This document shows positions 1 through 7,060 of a stretch of DNA of 64,000 nt, in pieces. The stretch lies in assembly GCF_018613415.1 (NCBI RefSeq), contig NZ_JAGGQG010000002.1, positions 186,001 through 250,000 of the forward strand, read 5' to 3'. Made by a program: the position numbers and the translations under genes. This DNA is from Bacillus sp. ISL-18. GTDB taxonomy: Bacteria > Bacillota > Bacilli > Bacillales > Cytobacillaceae. Within the stretch, counting starts at the first letter, position 1; each line of letters begins with the position of its first letter. The notes beneath the pieces are model-generated. The model ran no database searches, was not told the origin of the DNA, and saw only the letters and a program-made list of their open reading frames with translations.

Positions 1-574
1 TTAGAATTCGATTTGTACTTTCGCGGGATGTACCGCAAAAATTAGCGAGCTCTTGATTGGTAAGAGGCAAGTCAATGATGATTTCCTGACCTTTATGGAT
101 GCCATAACTATTGGACATTCTAATCAGGGTTGAAAATAGGGCACCGCGTTTACCGTTTAAGACAAGATCACGAAATTTGGTTTGTGTTTTACGGAAATGA
201 TCACTCATCCATTTCATGAATTCAAATGCAAGCTTGCTGTTTTGGAAAATCTCACTTTCAATAATATCTTTTTTAATGGCAACAACTTCGCCTTCTTCAA
301 GTACTTTGGCGCTTAATAAGTATTTGGGATTATCCGTAAATAAGGTTAATTCACCACAAATATCATTGGCTCCGCAAATTCTTAAGGAAAGTTCACGTCC
401 GTCGGAAGTAATTTTACTGATTTGAATTTTGCCAGAAAGGATAATATATAACTCCTCCGCAACCATTCCTTCTTGAAAAAGAAAAGTCCCTCTTTCACTT
501 TTAAATTTTCGATCTGCAAATGTAAGTAATTCTTTTATTTCAATTGAATGGGTTGGTTTCATTGTCAACGTCAT
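1..574 (-). CDS. Crp/Fnr family regulator (3' end outside window)
   Basis: The gene runs off the left edge; 191 codons are visible from an ATG at 574, preceded by GAGGTGA. It encodes an N-terminal cyclic-nucleotide-binding-like beta barrel followed by the start of a Crp-type helix-turn-helix (residues LTNQELANFCGTSRE near the cut). It is clearly paralogous to the Fnr at 5798-6490: the stretches around 'FRKTQTKFRDLVL' and the HTH are nearly the same. The C-terminus, where Fnr carries its Fe-S cysteines, is not in the window, so whether it senses oxygen cannot be told. Next to molybdenum cofactor genes it is probably a regulator of anaerobic respiration. Confidence 0.9.
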   Translation of the reverse strand, partial: MTLTMKPTHSIEIKELLTFADRKFKSERGTFLFQEGMVAEELYIILSGKIQISKITSDGRELSLRICGANDICGELTLFTDNPKYLLSAKVLEEGEVVAIKKDIIESEIFQNSKLAFEFMKWMSDHFRKTQTKFRDLVLNGKRGALFSTLIRMSNSYGIHKGQEIIIDLPLTNQELANFCGTSRESTNRIL

Positions 575-853
575 CTCATTCACCTCTAATTATTTATAAA
601 CAAGTCAGAATTTGTATTTTAGTTTGTTAATCTTATTCTAACTGATAAGAGGTTCATAAAAATGGGTAAACAATGACAATATAGTGAAAACCTAAAAGTG
701 TTTTATTAACACGTTTTTTGTTGTGAAAATTAGAGCTCTTTTGAAAATCGTGGATTGTCCTTTCCAAAACAATCATTTATCGAATCAGAAACATCTGTTA
801 AGATTAGAATAGATAAATGTATTTTAATAGTGAATAAAGTAACAGCCTTTTTG

Positions 854-870
854 GTGTAAACCTGTTACAC
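854..870. promoter_or_regulatory. 17-bp palindrome in the moaA upstream region
   Basis: GTGTAA-ACCTG-TTACAC is a perfect inverted repeat with a 5-bp spacer, 43 bp before the moaA start. The rest of the 339-bp gap (575-913) holds only a weak GTGTT/AACAC hairpin near 697-711 and AT-rich DNA. The spacing does not fit FNR (N6) or TnrA/GlnR (N7), so the binding protein is unknown. Confidence 0.45.
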
Positions 871-913
871 TCATCATATAGAGCTTCCTTTTAATATAAT
901 GGAGTTGATATAA

Positions 914-1930
914 ATGGAAAAAACCATTATTAAAGATAAATTAAATAGACCCTTGCATGACCTAAGAATTTCGGTAATAGATCGTTGCAACTTTCGTTGT
1001 CAGTACTGTATGCCTGCGGAGAAATTTGGCCCTGATTTTGAATTTCTCCCGAGAAGTGCCTTATTAACCTACGAGGAAATTGAACGGCTAGGAAGGATTT
1101 TTGTTGGATTAGGTGTTGAGAAAATACGGCTAACTGGTGGTGAACCGTTGCTTCGAAAGGATCTTCCCCTTCTTGTAGAGAAGCTTTCAGTGATTGAGGG
1201 GCTTAGTGATATCGGTTTAACAACAAATGGGGTGCTGCTTCCAAAATTGGCAAAGAACTTAAAAGAAGCCGGTCTAAAAAGAGTAAATGTCAGCCTTGAT
1301 ACATTAAACGATGAATTGTTTGGTCAAATTAATGGAAGAGGTGTAAGTACTGCCCCTGTTTTGGAGGGGATTGAGGCTGCCAAGCAGGCTGGTCTTGGGG
1401 TTAAGATCAATATGGTCGTCAAAAAGGGGCTAAATGATACTGAGATTATTCCTATGGCGGAATATTGTAAAGAACATGACCTCGAATTACGCTATATTGA
1501 ATTTATGGACGTGGGTTCAACAAATGGCTGGAAAATGGATGACGTGGTAACCAAGAAGGAAATTTACCATTTGCTCAAGGAACATTTCGAACTCGAACCC
1601 GTTGGTCCTGCATACTTTGGTGAAGTAGCCAAGCTCTATAAATATAAAGACAAAGATGTTAATGTTGGTTTTATTACGTCTGTTTCAGAGTCATTCTGTT
1701 CCAGCTGTACCCGGTCAAGACTGTCTGCAAATGGACAAATATTTACTTGTTTGTTTAATGGAAACGGTCATGATATTCGCAATTTCATGAGAAATGGAGC
1801 AACGGATGAGCAAATAACCGAGCGGATTACGGCGATATGGAATGGCCGGGATGATCGATATTCTGATGAAAGAACAGCGGAAACCCATAAAAATCGTAAA
1901 AAAATTGAAATGTCCTATATTGGCGGATGA
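914..1930 (+). CDS. moaA: GTP 3',8-cyclase MoaA
   Basis: Radical SAM enzyme for the first step of molybdenum cofactor synthesis, converting GTP to 3',8-cyclo-7,8-dihydro-GTP. The SAM-cluster motif CNFRCQYC gives C25, C29 and C32; the second 4Fe-4S cluster ligands are C262, C265 and C279 (CSSC and FTC). It ends in the typical Gly-Gly tail. Length 338 residues is normal. A GGAG sits nine bases before the ATG. It opens a broken-up Moco block (ric intervenes on the other strand) with moeA and mobB, consistent with supply of Moco to an anaerobic oxidoreductase such as nitrate reductase. Confidence 0.97.
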   Translation: MEKTIIKDKLNRPLHDLRISVIDRCNFRCQYCMPAEKFGPDFEFLPRSALLTYEEIERLGRIFVGLGVEKIRLTGGEPLLRKDLPLLVEKLSVIEGLSDIGLTTNGVLLPKLAKNLKEAGLKRVNVSLDTLNDELFGQINGRGVSTAPVLEGIEAAKQAGLGVKINMVVKKGLNDTEIIPMAEYCKEHDLELRYIEFMDVGSTNGWKMDDVVTKKEIYHLLKEHFELEPVGPAYFGEVAKLYKYKDKDVNVGFITSVSESFCSSCTRSRLSANGQIFTCLFNGNGHDIRNFMRNGATDEQITERITAIWNGRDDRYSDERTAETHKNRKKIEMSYIGG

Positions 1931-1959
1931 CTCTCTTTTTAAAAGAGGGTTATTTTTTT
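1931..1959 (+). terminator. moaA terminator
   Basis: CTCTTTT/AAAAGAG hairpin starting directly after the moaA stop, followed by a T-rich run. Confidence 0.6.
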
Positions 1960-1960
1960 A

Positions 1961-1991
1961 CAAAAAAAACAACCCGCTGTGTAAGCGGGTT
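1961..1991 (-). terminator. ric terminator
   Basis: AACCCGC/GCGGGTT stem with eight consecutive Ts on the minus strand, just beyond the original end of ric. Confidence 0.8.
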
Positions 1992-2000
1992 GACCTTCAA

Positions 2001-2698
2001 TTAGCTTAAATATCTTGGGAATAAAATGTTGTTTTCAAGATGTACATGCATAAAGGTTAAGCTTTCTAATGCTTCTAAACGGGCATAAACCAAACGTAGG
2101 TACCACAGGCATCCGCAGGAAGGGCAAAATCAGAAGTTACTGCACGGATTTGTCTTAATAGATCTCCGGCATGGTCATGTTCTTTTTCAAGCTCGACAAT
2201 CATTTTAATGGCTTCCTCAGGATTAGCGGCCGTACCATTGGCAAGCTGCTTAATAAGCGGGAACACAATTTCTTCTTCTTTTGCCATATGTTCAAGTAAT
2301 TCCTTTTTAAACTCATAAAAAAGCTCATTCATTTTAATAAGTTCCGGATGATGTTCACCGTGAACGCGCGAAACCTTTGTAACATATGGGCTTAGCATAG
2401 CTAATTCCTCTTCAGAAACACGATGGTAATTAGTAATCACATGATTAATAATGGTATGGGAGTCTGAATCTGTCCATACATCTACATTTTTCTCAGTGTT
2501 TTCATACTTTTCAAAGACATCTTTTAATTCATCAATGATAGTATCAAGGTTTAGCTCGTTTTGTTCTGCCGCTTGGGATAATGGGATATTTCCCCCACAG
2601 CAAAAATCAATTCGGTTTTTCTTAAATAGATCACTTGCTTTTGGAAGTTCGTTAACAATATCTCTAACTAATGAATCGGCTGTTATGGTAAAAGTCAT
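2001..2698 (-). pseudogene. ric: Iron-sulfur cluster repair di-iron protein Ric/ScdA, frameshifted near the 3' end
   Basis: Hemerythrin-like di-iron protein that repairs nitrosatively or oxidatively damaged Fe-S clusters. The N-terminal ScdA_N domain has the CCGG pair (C33, C34), followed by the His-rich hemerythrin bundle. The uninterrupted frame stops at 2075 after 207 residues with an odd end (GTYVWFMPV). In another frame the sequence continues with the family's usual C-terminus, including the metal-ligand segment HVHLENNILFPRYLS, to a stop at 2001-2003. One base appears missing around 2097-2103. Either a real loss-of-function change or a sequencing error. An FNR-type box lies upstream. 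Confidence 0.85.
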
Positions 2699-2767
2699 GA
2701 TTATTTCCTCCTAAAGATAAGGTAAGTTATTTATGACTTAAGCATAATAGAAATATTGAATACTATT

Positions 2768-2783
2768 GGTGACCTGTATCACA
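2768..2783. promoter_or_regulatory. FNR-type box upstream of ric
   Basis: GGTGA-CCTGTA-TCACA matches the FNR/Crp consensus TGTGA-N6-TCACA at nine of ten arm positions. It is about 70 bp before the ric ATG and roughly 40 bp before a plausible start of transcription (minus-strand -10 around 2741-2749), the position expected for activation by Fnr. Confidence 0.65.
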
Positions 2784-2815
2784 CATTGGCTATTTTTTTT
2801 CTTTTTCGTCTAATT

Positions 2816-2858
2816 TGTGACATTTGATACGTTTGTAAGTCTTCTGTAGACTTATAAT
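2816..2858 (+). promoter_or_regulatory. moeA promoter with degenerate FNR site
   Basis: A -10 TATAAT (2853-2858) has no good -35. A perfect FNR half site TGTGA (2816-2820) with a degenerate second half (2827-2831) is centred about 41.5 bp before the expected start, as in activator-dependent promoters. Inferred from spacing only. Confidence 0.4.
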
Positions 2859-2927
2859 GAAAAGTAGCTGTTATAATCCATTACATAACGAATCAAAATT
2901 ATCTGTTTTAGGCAGGAGCTGATTTAT

Positions 2928-4193
2928 TTGCTAGAAAGAAGAAATCCAATTTCGATTGGAGAAGCAGTAACACAAATTATGAAACATCAAATAAGCGGCG
3001 TGACAGAACATGTTTCCATAAATGAAAGCTACGGCCGTTATTTATCAGAAGATCTAATCGCAACGAACAATGTTCCTCACTTTGATAGAGCTCCATATGA
3101 TGGCTTTGCTGTTCGTTCCATCGATACTTTGGAAGCCTCGCCAGCAAATCCGGTTGAATTTGAAGTAATCGACCACATTGGTGCTGGAATGGTCTCTGCT
3201 AAATTAGTAGGGGAAAAACAAGCTGTTCGAATTATGACAGGTGCAATGATGCCAAATGGAACAGATGCGGTAGTTATGTTTGAAGTAGCTAAGGACTTTG
3301 AAAAAAGTGGCATTCCCTATATGTCCATGAAAAGGAAAATTAGCAAAGGGACCAATGTTTCATTTATTGGAGAAGATGCAAAACAAGGCCAAATTCTCGT
3401 GGAAAAAGGAACCTTAATAAACCCAGGTATACAAGCGATGCTGGCGACTTTTGGCTATAAAGAAGTACCTGTAGCAAAAAAACCGCTGATCGGTCTCTTC
3501 GCTACGGGGACAGAATTATTAGAAGTAGAAGAGGAATTAGTCCCCGGGAAAATACGCAACAGCAATTCCTATATGATTGCAGCTCAAATTGAAAGGGCCG
3601 GCGGAACCGTTCATTATTATGGGAAGCTTCCAGATGAATTTGACACATGTTTTGAAGCGGTTAAACATGCTTTAAACGAAGTAGATCTTCTGATTACCAC
3701 TGGGGGAGTTTCCGTGGGTGATTTCGATTATCTTCCTGGAATTTATGAAAAACTCGGTGCGGAAGTATTATTTAATAAGGTTGCCATGCGTCCTGGCAGT
3801 GTAACAACGGTTGCCGTTTATAATGGAAAAATCCTGTTTGGATTATCTGGTAACCCGTCTGCTTGTTATGTGGGGTTTGAATTGTTTGCCCGCCCGATTA
3901 TCCGCAAACAGCTTTATTCTAACAGACCCCATTTACGGAAAGAAACGGCTTTGCTAGAAGTTGATTTTCCAAAAGCTAACCCGTTCACGAGATTTGTTAG
4001 AAGTGCCACCTTTATTGATAAGGGAAGGTTAAAATAAACACCGAGCGGATTGGACAAGTCGAATATTATTATGAGCCTGGCCGGTGCAAACTCATTCATG
4101 ATCCTTCCAGGCGGAACTAGAGGGTTTATGGCGGGAACGGAAGTCGAGGTATTGCTCCTAGATGATCAAGTCGGTAGTGTATGGCCTTGGTAA
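2928..4193 (+). pseudogene. moeA: Molybdopterin molybdenumtransferase MoeA, interrupted by an in-frame stop
   Basis: MoeA inserts molybdate into molybdopterin-AMP. The TTG start at 2928 follows AGGAG. Residues 1-369 include the family's linker (ARIMTGAMMPNGTDAVV-like segment) and the MoaB-like MPT-binding domain (TTGGVSVGDFDY, NPSACYVGFE). A TAA at 4035-4037 interrupts the frame; the same frame then continues for 51 codons with the normal C-terminal domain (TPSGLDKS through QVGSVWPW) and stops at 4191-4193. Unlike ric this is a nonsense codon, not a frameshift. The C-terminal domain IV would be lost, or made only by readthrough or reinitiation. Confidence 0.88.
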
Positions 4194-4717
4194 AACCATT
4201 TATTTTTCAGGTGGTTGGCTATCAGAATAGTGGGAAGACAACCATTTTAACCAAACTGATAAAAAACCTATCAGACCGAGGAAGAAGAACAGTCACCATC
4301 AAACATCACGGCCATGGCGGTAAACCTGCTGTACCGGAACAAAAGGACTCTTCAAGACATCTAAGTTCAGGAGCGCTTGCTTCCCTTGTCGAAGGGAGCG
4401 GCAGAATGATTTTACAAGCTGACCCTCAAAACCTAAGCTTGGAAGAGCAGATAGAATTAATAAAGTTTTTTCAACCTGACGTCATTATAATTGAAGGCTA
4501 TAAATATAAAGATTACCCTAAGCTCCTTTTACTAAGAAATAAAGAGGACTTGCCTTTATTGGATGTAACAACCAAAATTTGTGCTGTCGGTTATTGGTCA
4601 GAAGAATTAAACAATGACTATTTGTATCCATCTTTCTCTATTAACGATGACGCTATGATTCATTGGATTGCTGAATTCATTCTGAAAAATGTTCATAAAA
4701 GTGATGAAAAAAGTTAA
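4181..4717 (+). CDS. mobB: Molybdopterin-guanine dinucleotide biosynthesis adapter MobB
   Basis: P-loop GTPase that assists conversion of Moco to its guanine dinucleotide form. The Walker A motif GYQNSGKT is at residues 13-20, and a later DVIIIEGYK segment fits the family's switch region. The ATG overlaps the last 13 bases of the original moeA frame, so its translation was probably coupled to moeA; the premature stop 144 bp upstream may lower its expression. Length 178 residues is typical. Confidence 0.93.
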   Translation: MALVKPFIFQVVGYQNSGKTTILTKLIKNLSDRGRRTVTIKHHGHGGKPAVPEQKDSSRHLSSGALASLVEGSGRMILQADPQNLSLEEQIELIKFFQPDVIIIEGYKYKDYPKLLLLRNKEDLPLLDVTTKICAVGYWSEELNNDYLYPSFSINDDAMIHWIAEFILKNVHKSDEKS

Positions 4718-4823
4718 TAAAATTGTCATATATGTTACTTTTATCACAGCAACACAGTCTGGTTCGGATTATAATATTTGCAGGGGTTATATGGTTTGTT
4801 AATATAGGTAGTTAGTTAAGGAC

Positions 4824-4907
4824 TGGAAATGCAGGTTCCAATCAGAGGATAGCTACTCTAGAGATGATCAATGTTACCATAACCTGATTGGTTCCAATGC
4901 ATTTCCA
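4824..4907. ncRNA. Long hairpin of unknown class before the ywiC-like gene
   Basis: Arms TGGAAATGCA (4824-4833) and TGCATTTCCA (4898-4907) pair perfectly over 10 bp; inside, CCAATCAG (4838-4845) pairs with CTGATTGG (4884-4891), leaving a 38-base apical part. It lies in the 315-bp gap between mobB and the ywiC-like gene and is followed 17 bp later by a terminator, an attenuator-like layout. I do not recognise it as a known riboswitch; it may equally be a palindromic repeat. Confidence 0.4.
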
Positions 4908-4923
4908 TTCATATCTAAAGATT

Positions 4924-4951
4924 GAAGAAGGTAAAATTGCCTTCTTTTTTT
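4924..4951 (+). terminator. Intrinsic terminator after the long hairpin
   Basis: GAAGG/CCTTC hairpin extended by flanking A/T pairs, followed by a run of Ts. It ends transcription from the Moco genes or attenuates transcription into the ywiC-like gene. Confidence 0.7.
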
Positions 4952-5032
4952 CATATTTAATGTGATGATCTTCACTTTATTTTCTGTTCAGCTCTTTTAT
5001 AGTAAGGCTATCAGGAAAAGGAGTGAGCAAAG

Positions 5033-5761
5033 ATGAAATTATTTTTACCCAAACAACATGGTGCATGGGCAATGCTGATCATTCCCTTTTGGTTAGGTGT
5101 TATCAAAGGTGGATTTGTTTGGCAGGACGTACCGTTTTTTATCGGCTGGATTTTCTTATATTTAGCCACTTACCCTATGCTCCTTTTATTTAAAAAGAAA
5201 AAGATTCAATTCTATACCAAATGGACCATTATTTATATTATACCAGCCTTAATGCTGTTACTGTTTCCGCTGCTCAAAAGGCCTTCTATCGTCCTTTTTG
5301 GTCTTTTGATGCTGCCGTTCTTTGCAATAAATGCTTACTATACATCAAAAAATAAAGATCGTGCATTTATGAATGATATGAGTGCAATCATTGTATTTTC
5401 CATTGCAGGACTGGCCAGCAGTTACTTAGGGCACGGTGCGATAAACGAGCAAGCGTTGATTTTTCCGTTTTTAACATCAGTATTATTTTTTATGGGCTGT
5501 ACCTTCTATGTAAAAACGATGATTAGAGAGAAGAAAAGCAATCTATTCAAATGGATTTCATGGACATATCATCTACTTATAGTGGCTGCATGGTTCCTTA
5601 GTGGTTTTTGGATCGTGGCGATTGCTTATATCCCGAGTTTACTTCGAGCCTATTTCTTTTATGGGAAAAAATTAACGCCGCTTCAAATTGGCGTATATGA
5701 GATCGTTAATTCAGCCATTATCTTTATTATTCTTGCCATTCAAATTGTCACCCTAAATTAA
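5033..5761 (+). CDS. YwiC-like membrane protein
   Basis: Integral membrane protein of 242 residues with about seven hydrophobic segments. The start MKLFLPKQHGAWAMLIIPFW is characteristic of the YwiC-like family, whose function is unknown. In B. subtilis ywiC lies with fnr and the nitrate reductase genes, and here too it is next to fnr, convergent with it. AAAAGGAG precedes the ATG. Confidence 0.9.
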   Translation: MKLFLPKQHGAWAMLIIPFWLGVIKGGFVWQDVPFFIGWIFLYLATYPMLLLFKKKKIQFYTKWTIIYIIPALMLLLFPLLKRPSIVLFGLLMLPFFAINAYYTSKNKDRAFMNDMSAIIVFSIAGLASSYLGHGAINEQALIFPFLTSVLFFMGCTFYVKTMIREKKSNLFKWISWTYHLLIVAAWFLSGFWIVAIAYIPSLLRAYFFYGKKLTPLQIGVYEIVNSAIIFIILAIQIVTLN

Positions 5762-5790
5762 AAAAATCGGTCAGCTTGACCGATTTTTTT
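5761..5790. terminator. Bidirectional terminator between ywiC and fnr
   Basis: AAAAAATCGGTCA/TGACCGATTTTTT hairpin with A and T runs on both sides, serving both convergent genes. Confidence 0.9.
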
Positions 5791-5797
5791 ATGTTTA

Positions 5798-6490
5798 TTA
5801 ATCAACCTTACATATCTCAACAGGGCAATCTTCACAATCGATTTCTTTTTTTAAATACTCAATATCATGAATGGTAATTGTACCTTTATCAATTGAAAGG
5901 ATAGCTGATTTTCTTAAATCACTAAGGAGCCGATTGACTACCTCGCGGGAGGTACCACAGAAATTTGCTAACTCTTGATTCGTAAATGGTAATTCTACGA
6001 GTATTCCCTGATCTGTTTTCATTCCATAACTATTACTGATGCGAATTAGAGTCGAATACAACGCTCCCTTTTTTCCATGGAGGACTAAATCACGAAATTT
6101 AGTTTGCGTTTTTCGAAATTGCAGGCTCATCCATTGGATAAATTCAAAGGAAAGGGCAAGATCTTGGGATAGCTTTTCCTCTAAAACATCCTTCATAATG
6201 ACAGCTACTTCACCGCTCTCTACCACTCGAGCACTTAGTAAATAGCGTGAAGAAGAGGAGAATAAATTTAACTCGCCAATAAAATCTCCTTTAGAGCACA
6301 TTCTAATGGTTAGTTCACGTCCGTCCGGAATGATTTTACTGACTTGAAGGATCCCGCTTTGAACTAAATACATTTCATCGGCTTGAGAACCTTCCTGAAA
6401 TAGAAATTGTCCTTTTTTAATTTTTTTTATATGATGAACGGTCTCAAAGAGATGAGATAATATTACCGGCATTTCTTTTACTGACTGCAT
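5798..6490 (-). CDS. fnr: Anaerobic regulator Fnr with Fe-S cysteine cluster
   Basis: Crp-family transcription factor that activates nitrate respiration genes under low oxygen. N-terminal cNMP-binding-like barrel, then a HTH (LTNQELANFCGTSREVVNRLL). The last residues carry C219, C222 and C227 in the C-x2-C-x4-C pattern that binds the 4Fe-4S cluster in Bacillus Fnr; this spacing separates it from E. coli FNR, whose cysteines are N-terminal. The start at 6490 follows AAAGGTGG; upstream in-frame codons lack a ribosome site. Length 230 residues. Confidence 0.92.
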   Translation of the reverse strand: MQSVKEMPVILSHLFETVHHIKKIKKGQFLFQEGSQADEMYLVQSGILQVSKIIPDGRELTIRMCSKGDFIGELNLFSSSSRYLLSARVVESGEVAVIMKDVLEEKLSQDLALSFEFIQWMSLQFRKTQTKFRDLVLHGKKGALYSTLIRISNSYGMKTDQGILVELPFTNQELANFCGTSREVVNRLLSDLRKSAILSIDKGTITIHDIEYLKKEIDCEDCPVEICKVD

Positions 6491-6761
6491 ACTATAACCA
6501 CCTTTAAAGGTACATATTGAATTTCCAAAAATGCAAGACATGGTTAATGAGATTCCCTAGATAATACTATAATTATATTGTTAACAAAGAATAATTATCA
6601 ATATCTGTAGAATAAGTTCATACAATCGTCAAAAACTTAAGTCAATACGGCATATTACCCAGGAAATATTGTCGACTTATGTTGGATTTGAAAGAATTTC
6701 CCTTTAATGCTGATGCAATCTAACGGGGATAATAAGTTTGTATAGAAAAGGGGGGATTAGA

Positions 6762-6941
6762 GTGGGACAAAATCATCAGTTTAAATCAGGTAAAAAAGCA
6801 CCCAATAATGGCTATTACATTGAAGTTGGTGATACAGGAAGCAATGTAACAAATCCAAAGAAAATTAAACTTAAAGCAGGCGACCCGTTTCCTGAAACAT
6901 CAAATGATGAACGTGTTTGGACCTATGTTCGCAAACCTTAA
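6762..6941 (+). CDS. yjzC: YjzC family small protein
   Basis: A 59-residue soluble protein with the near-invariant YjzC sequence (GQNHQFKSGKKAPNNGYY, then PETSNDERVWTYVRKP). Function unknown. The GTG at 6762 is chosen because AAAAGGGGGG lies seven bases before it; a longer frame has no ribosome site. It marks the start of the region syntenic with B. subtilis yjzC-yjzD. Confidence 0.92.
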   Translation: MGQNHQFKSGKKAPNNGYYIEVGDTGSNVTNPKKIKLKAGDPFPETSNDERVWTYVRKP

Positions 6942-6950
6942 TTCTTTAGT

Positions 6951-6980
6951 AAAAGTCATCTTTTTAGATGGCTTTTCTTC
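6951..6980 (+). terminator. yjzC terminator
   Basis: AAAAGTCATC/GATGGCTTTT stem with one G-T pair, followed by a T-rich stretch. Confidence 0.75.
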
Positions 6981-6989
6981 TTGTGTTAT

Positions 6990-7046
6990 TTTACTTATTG
7001 TAATGAATTTCTTATAATAGAAATAAATAGGTCAAAAAAGGTCAAA
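6990..7046 (+). promoter_or_regulatory. clpB promoter with CtsR operator
   Basis: TTTACT (6990) and TATAAT (7013-7018) are spaced by 17 bp. Directly after the expected start, 7030-7046 reads GGTCAAA-AAA-GGTCAAA, an exact match to the CtsR heptad direct repeat (GGTCAAA-NAN-GGTCAAA). ClpB is therefore very probably repressed by CtsR and induced by heat. Confidence 0.9.
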
Positions 7047-7060
7047 AGGAGTGAGAAACG

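Noticed and set aside
2768..2783. CcpA cre or Rex site
   Set aside because: The arms and six-base spacer fit the Crp/FNR pattern clearly better than the cre or Rex consensus.
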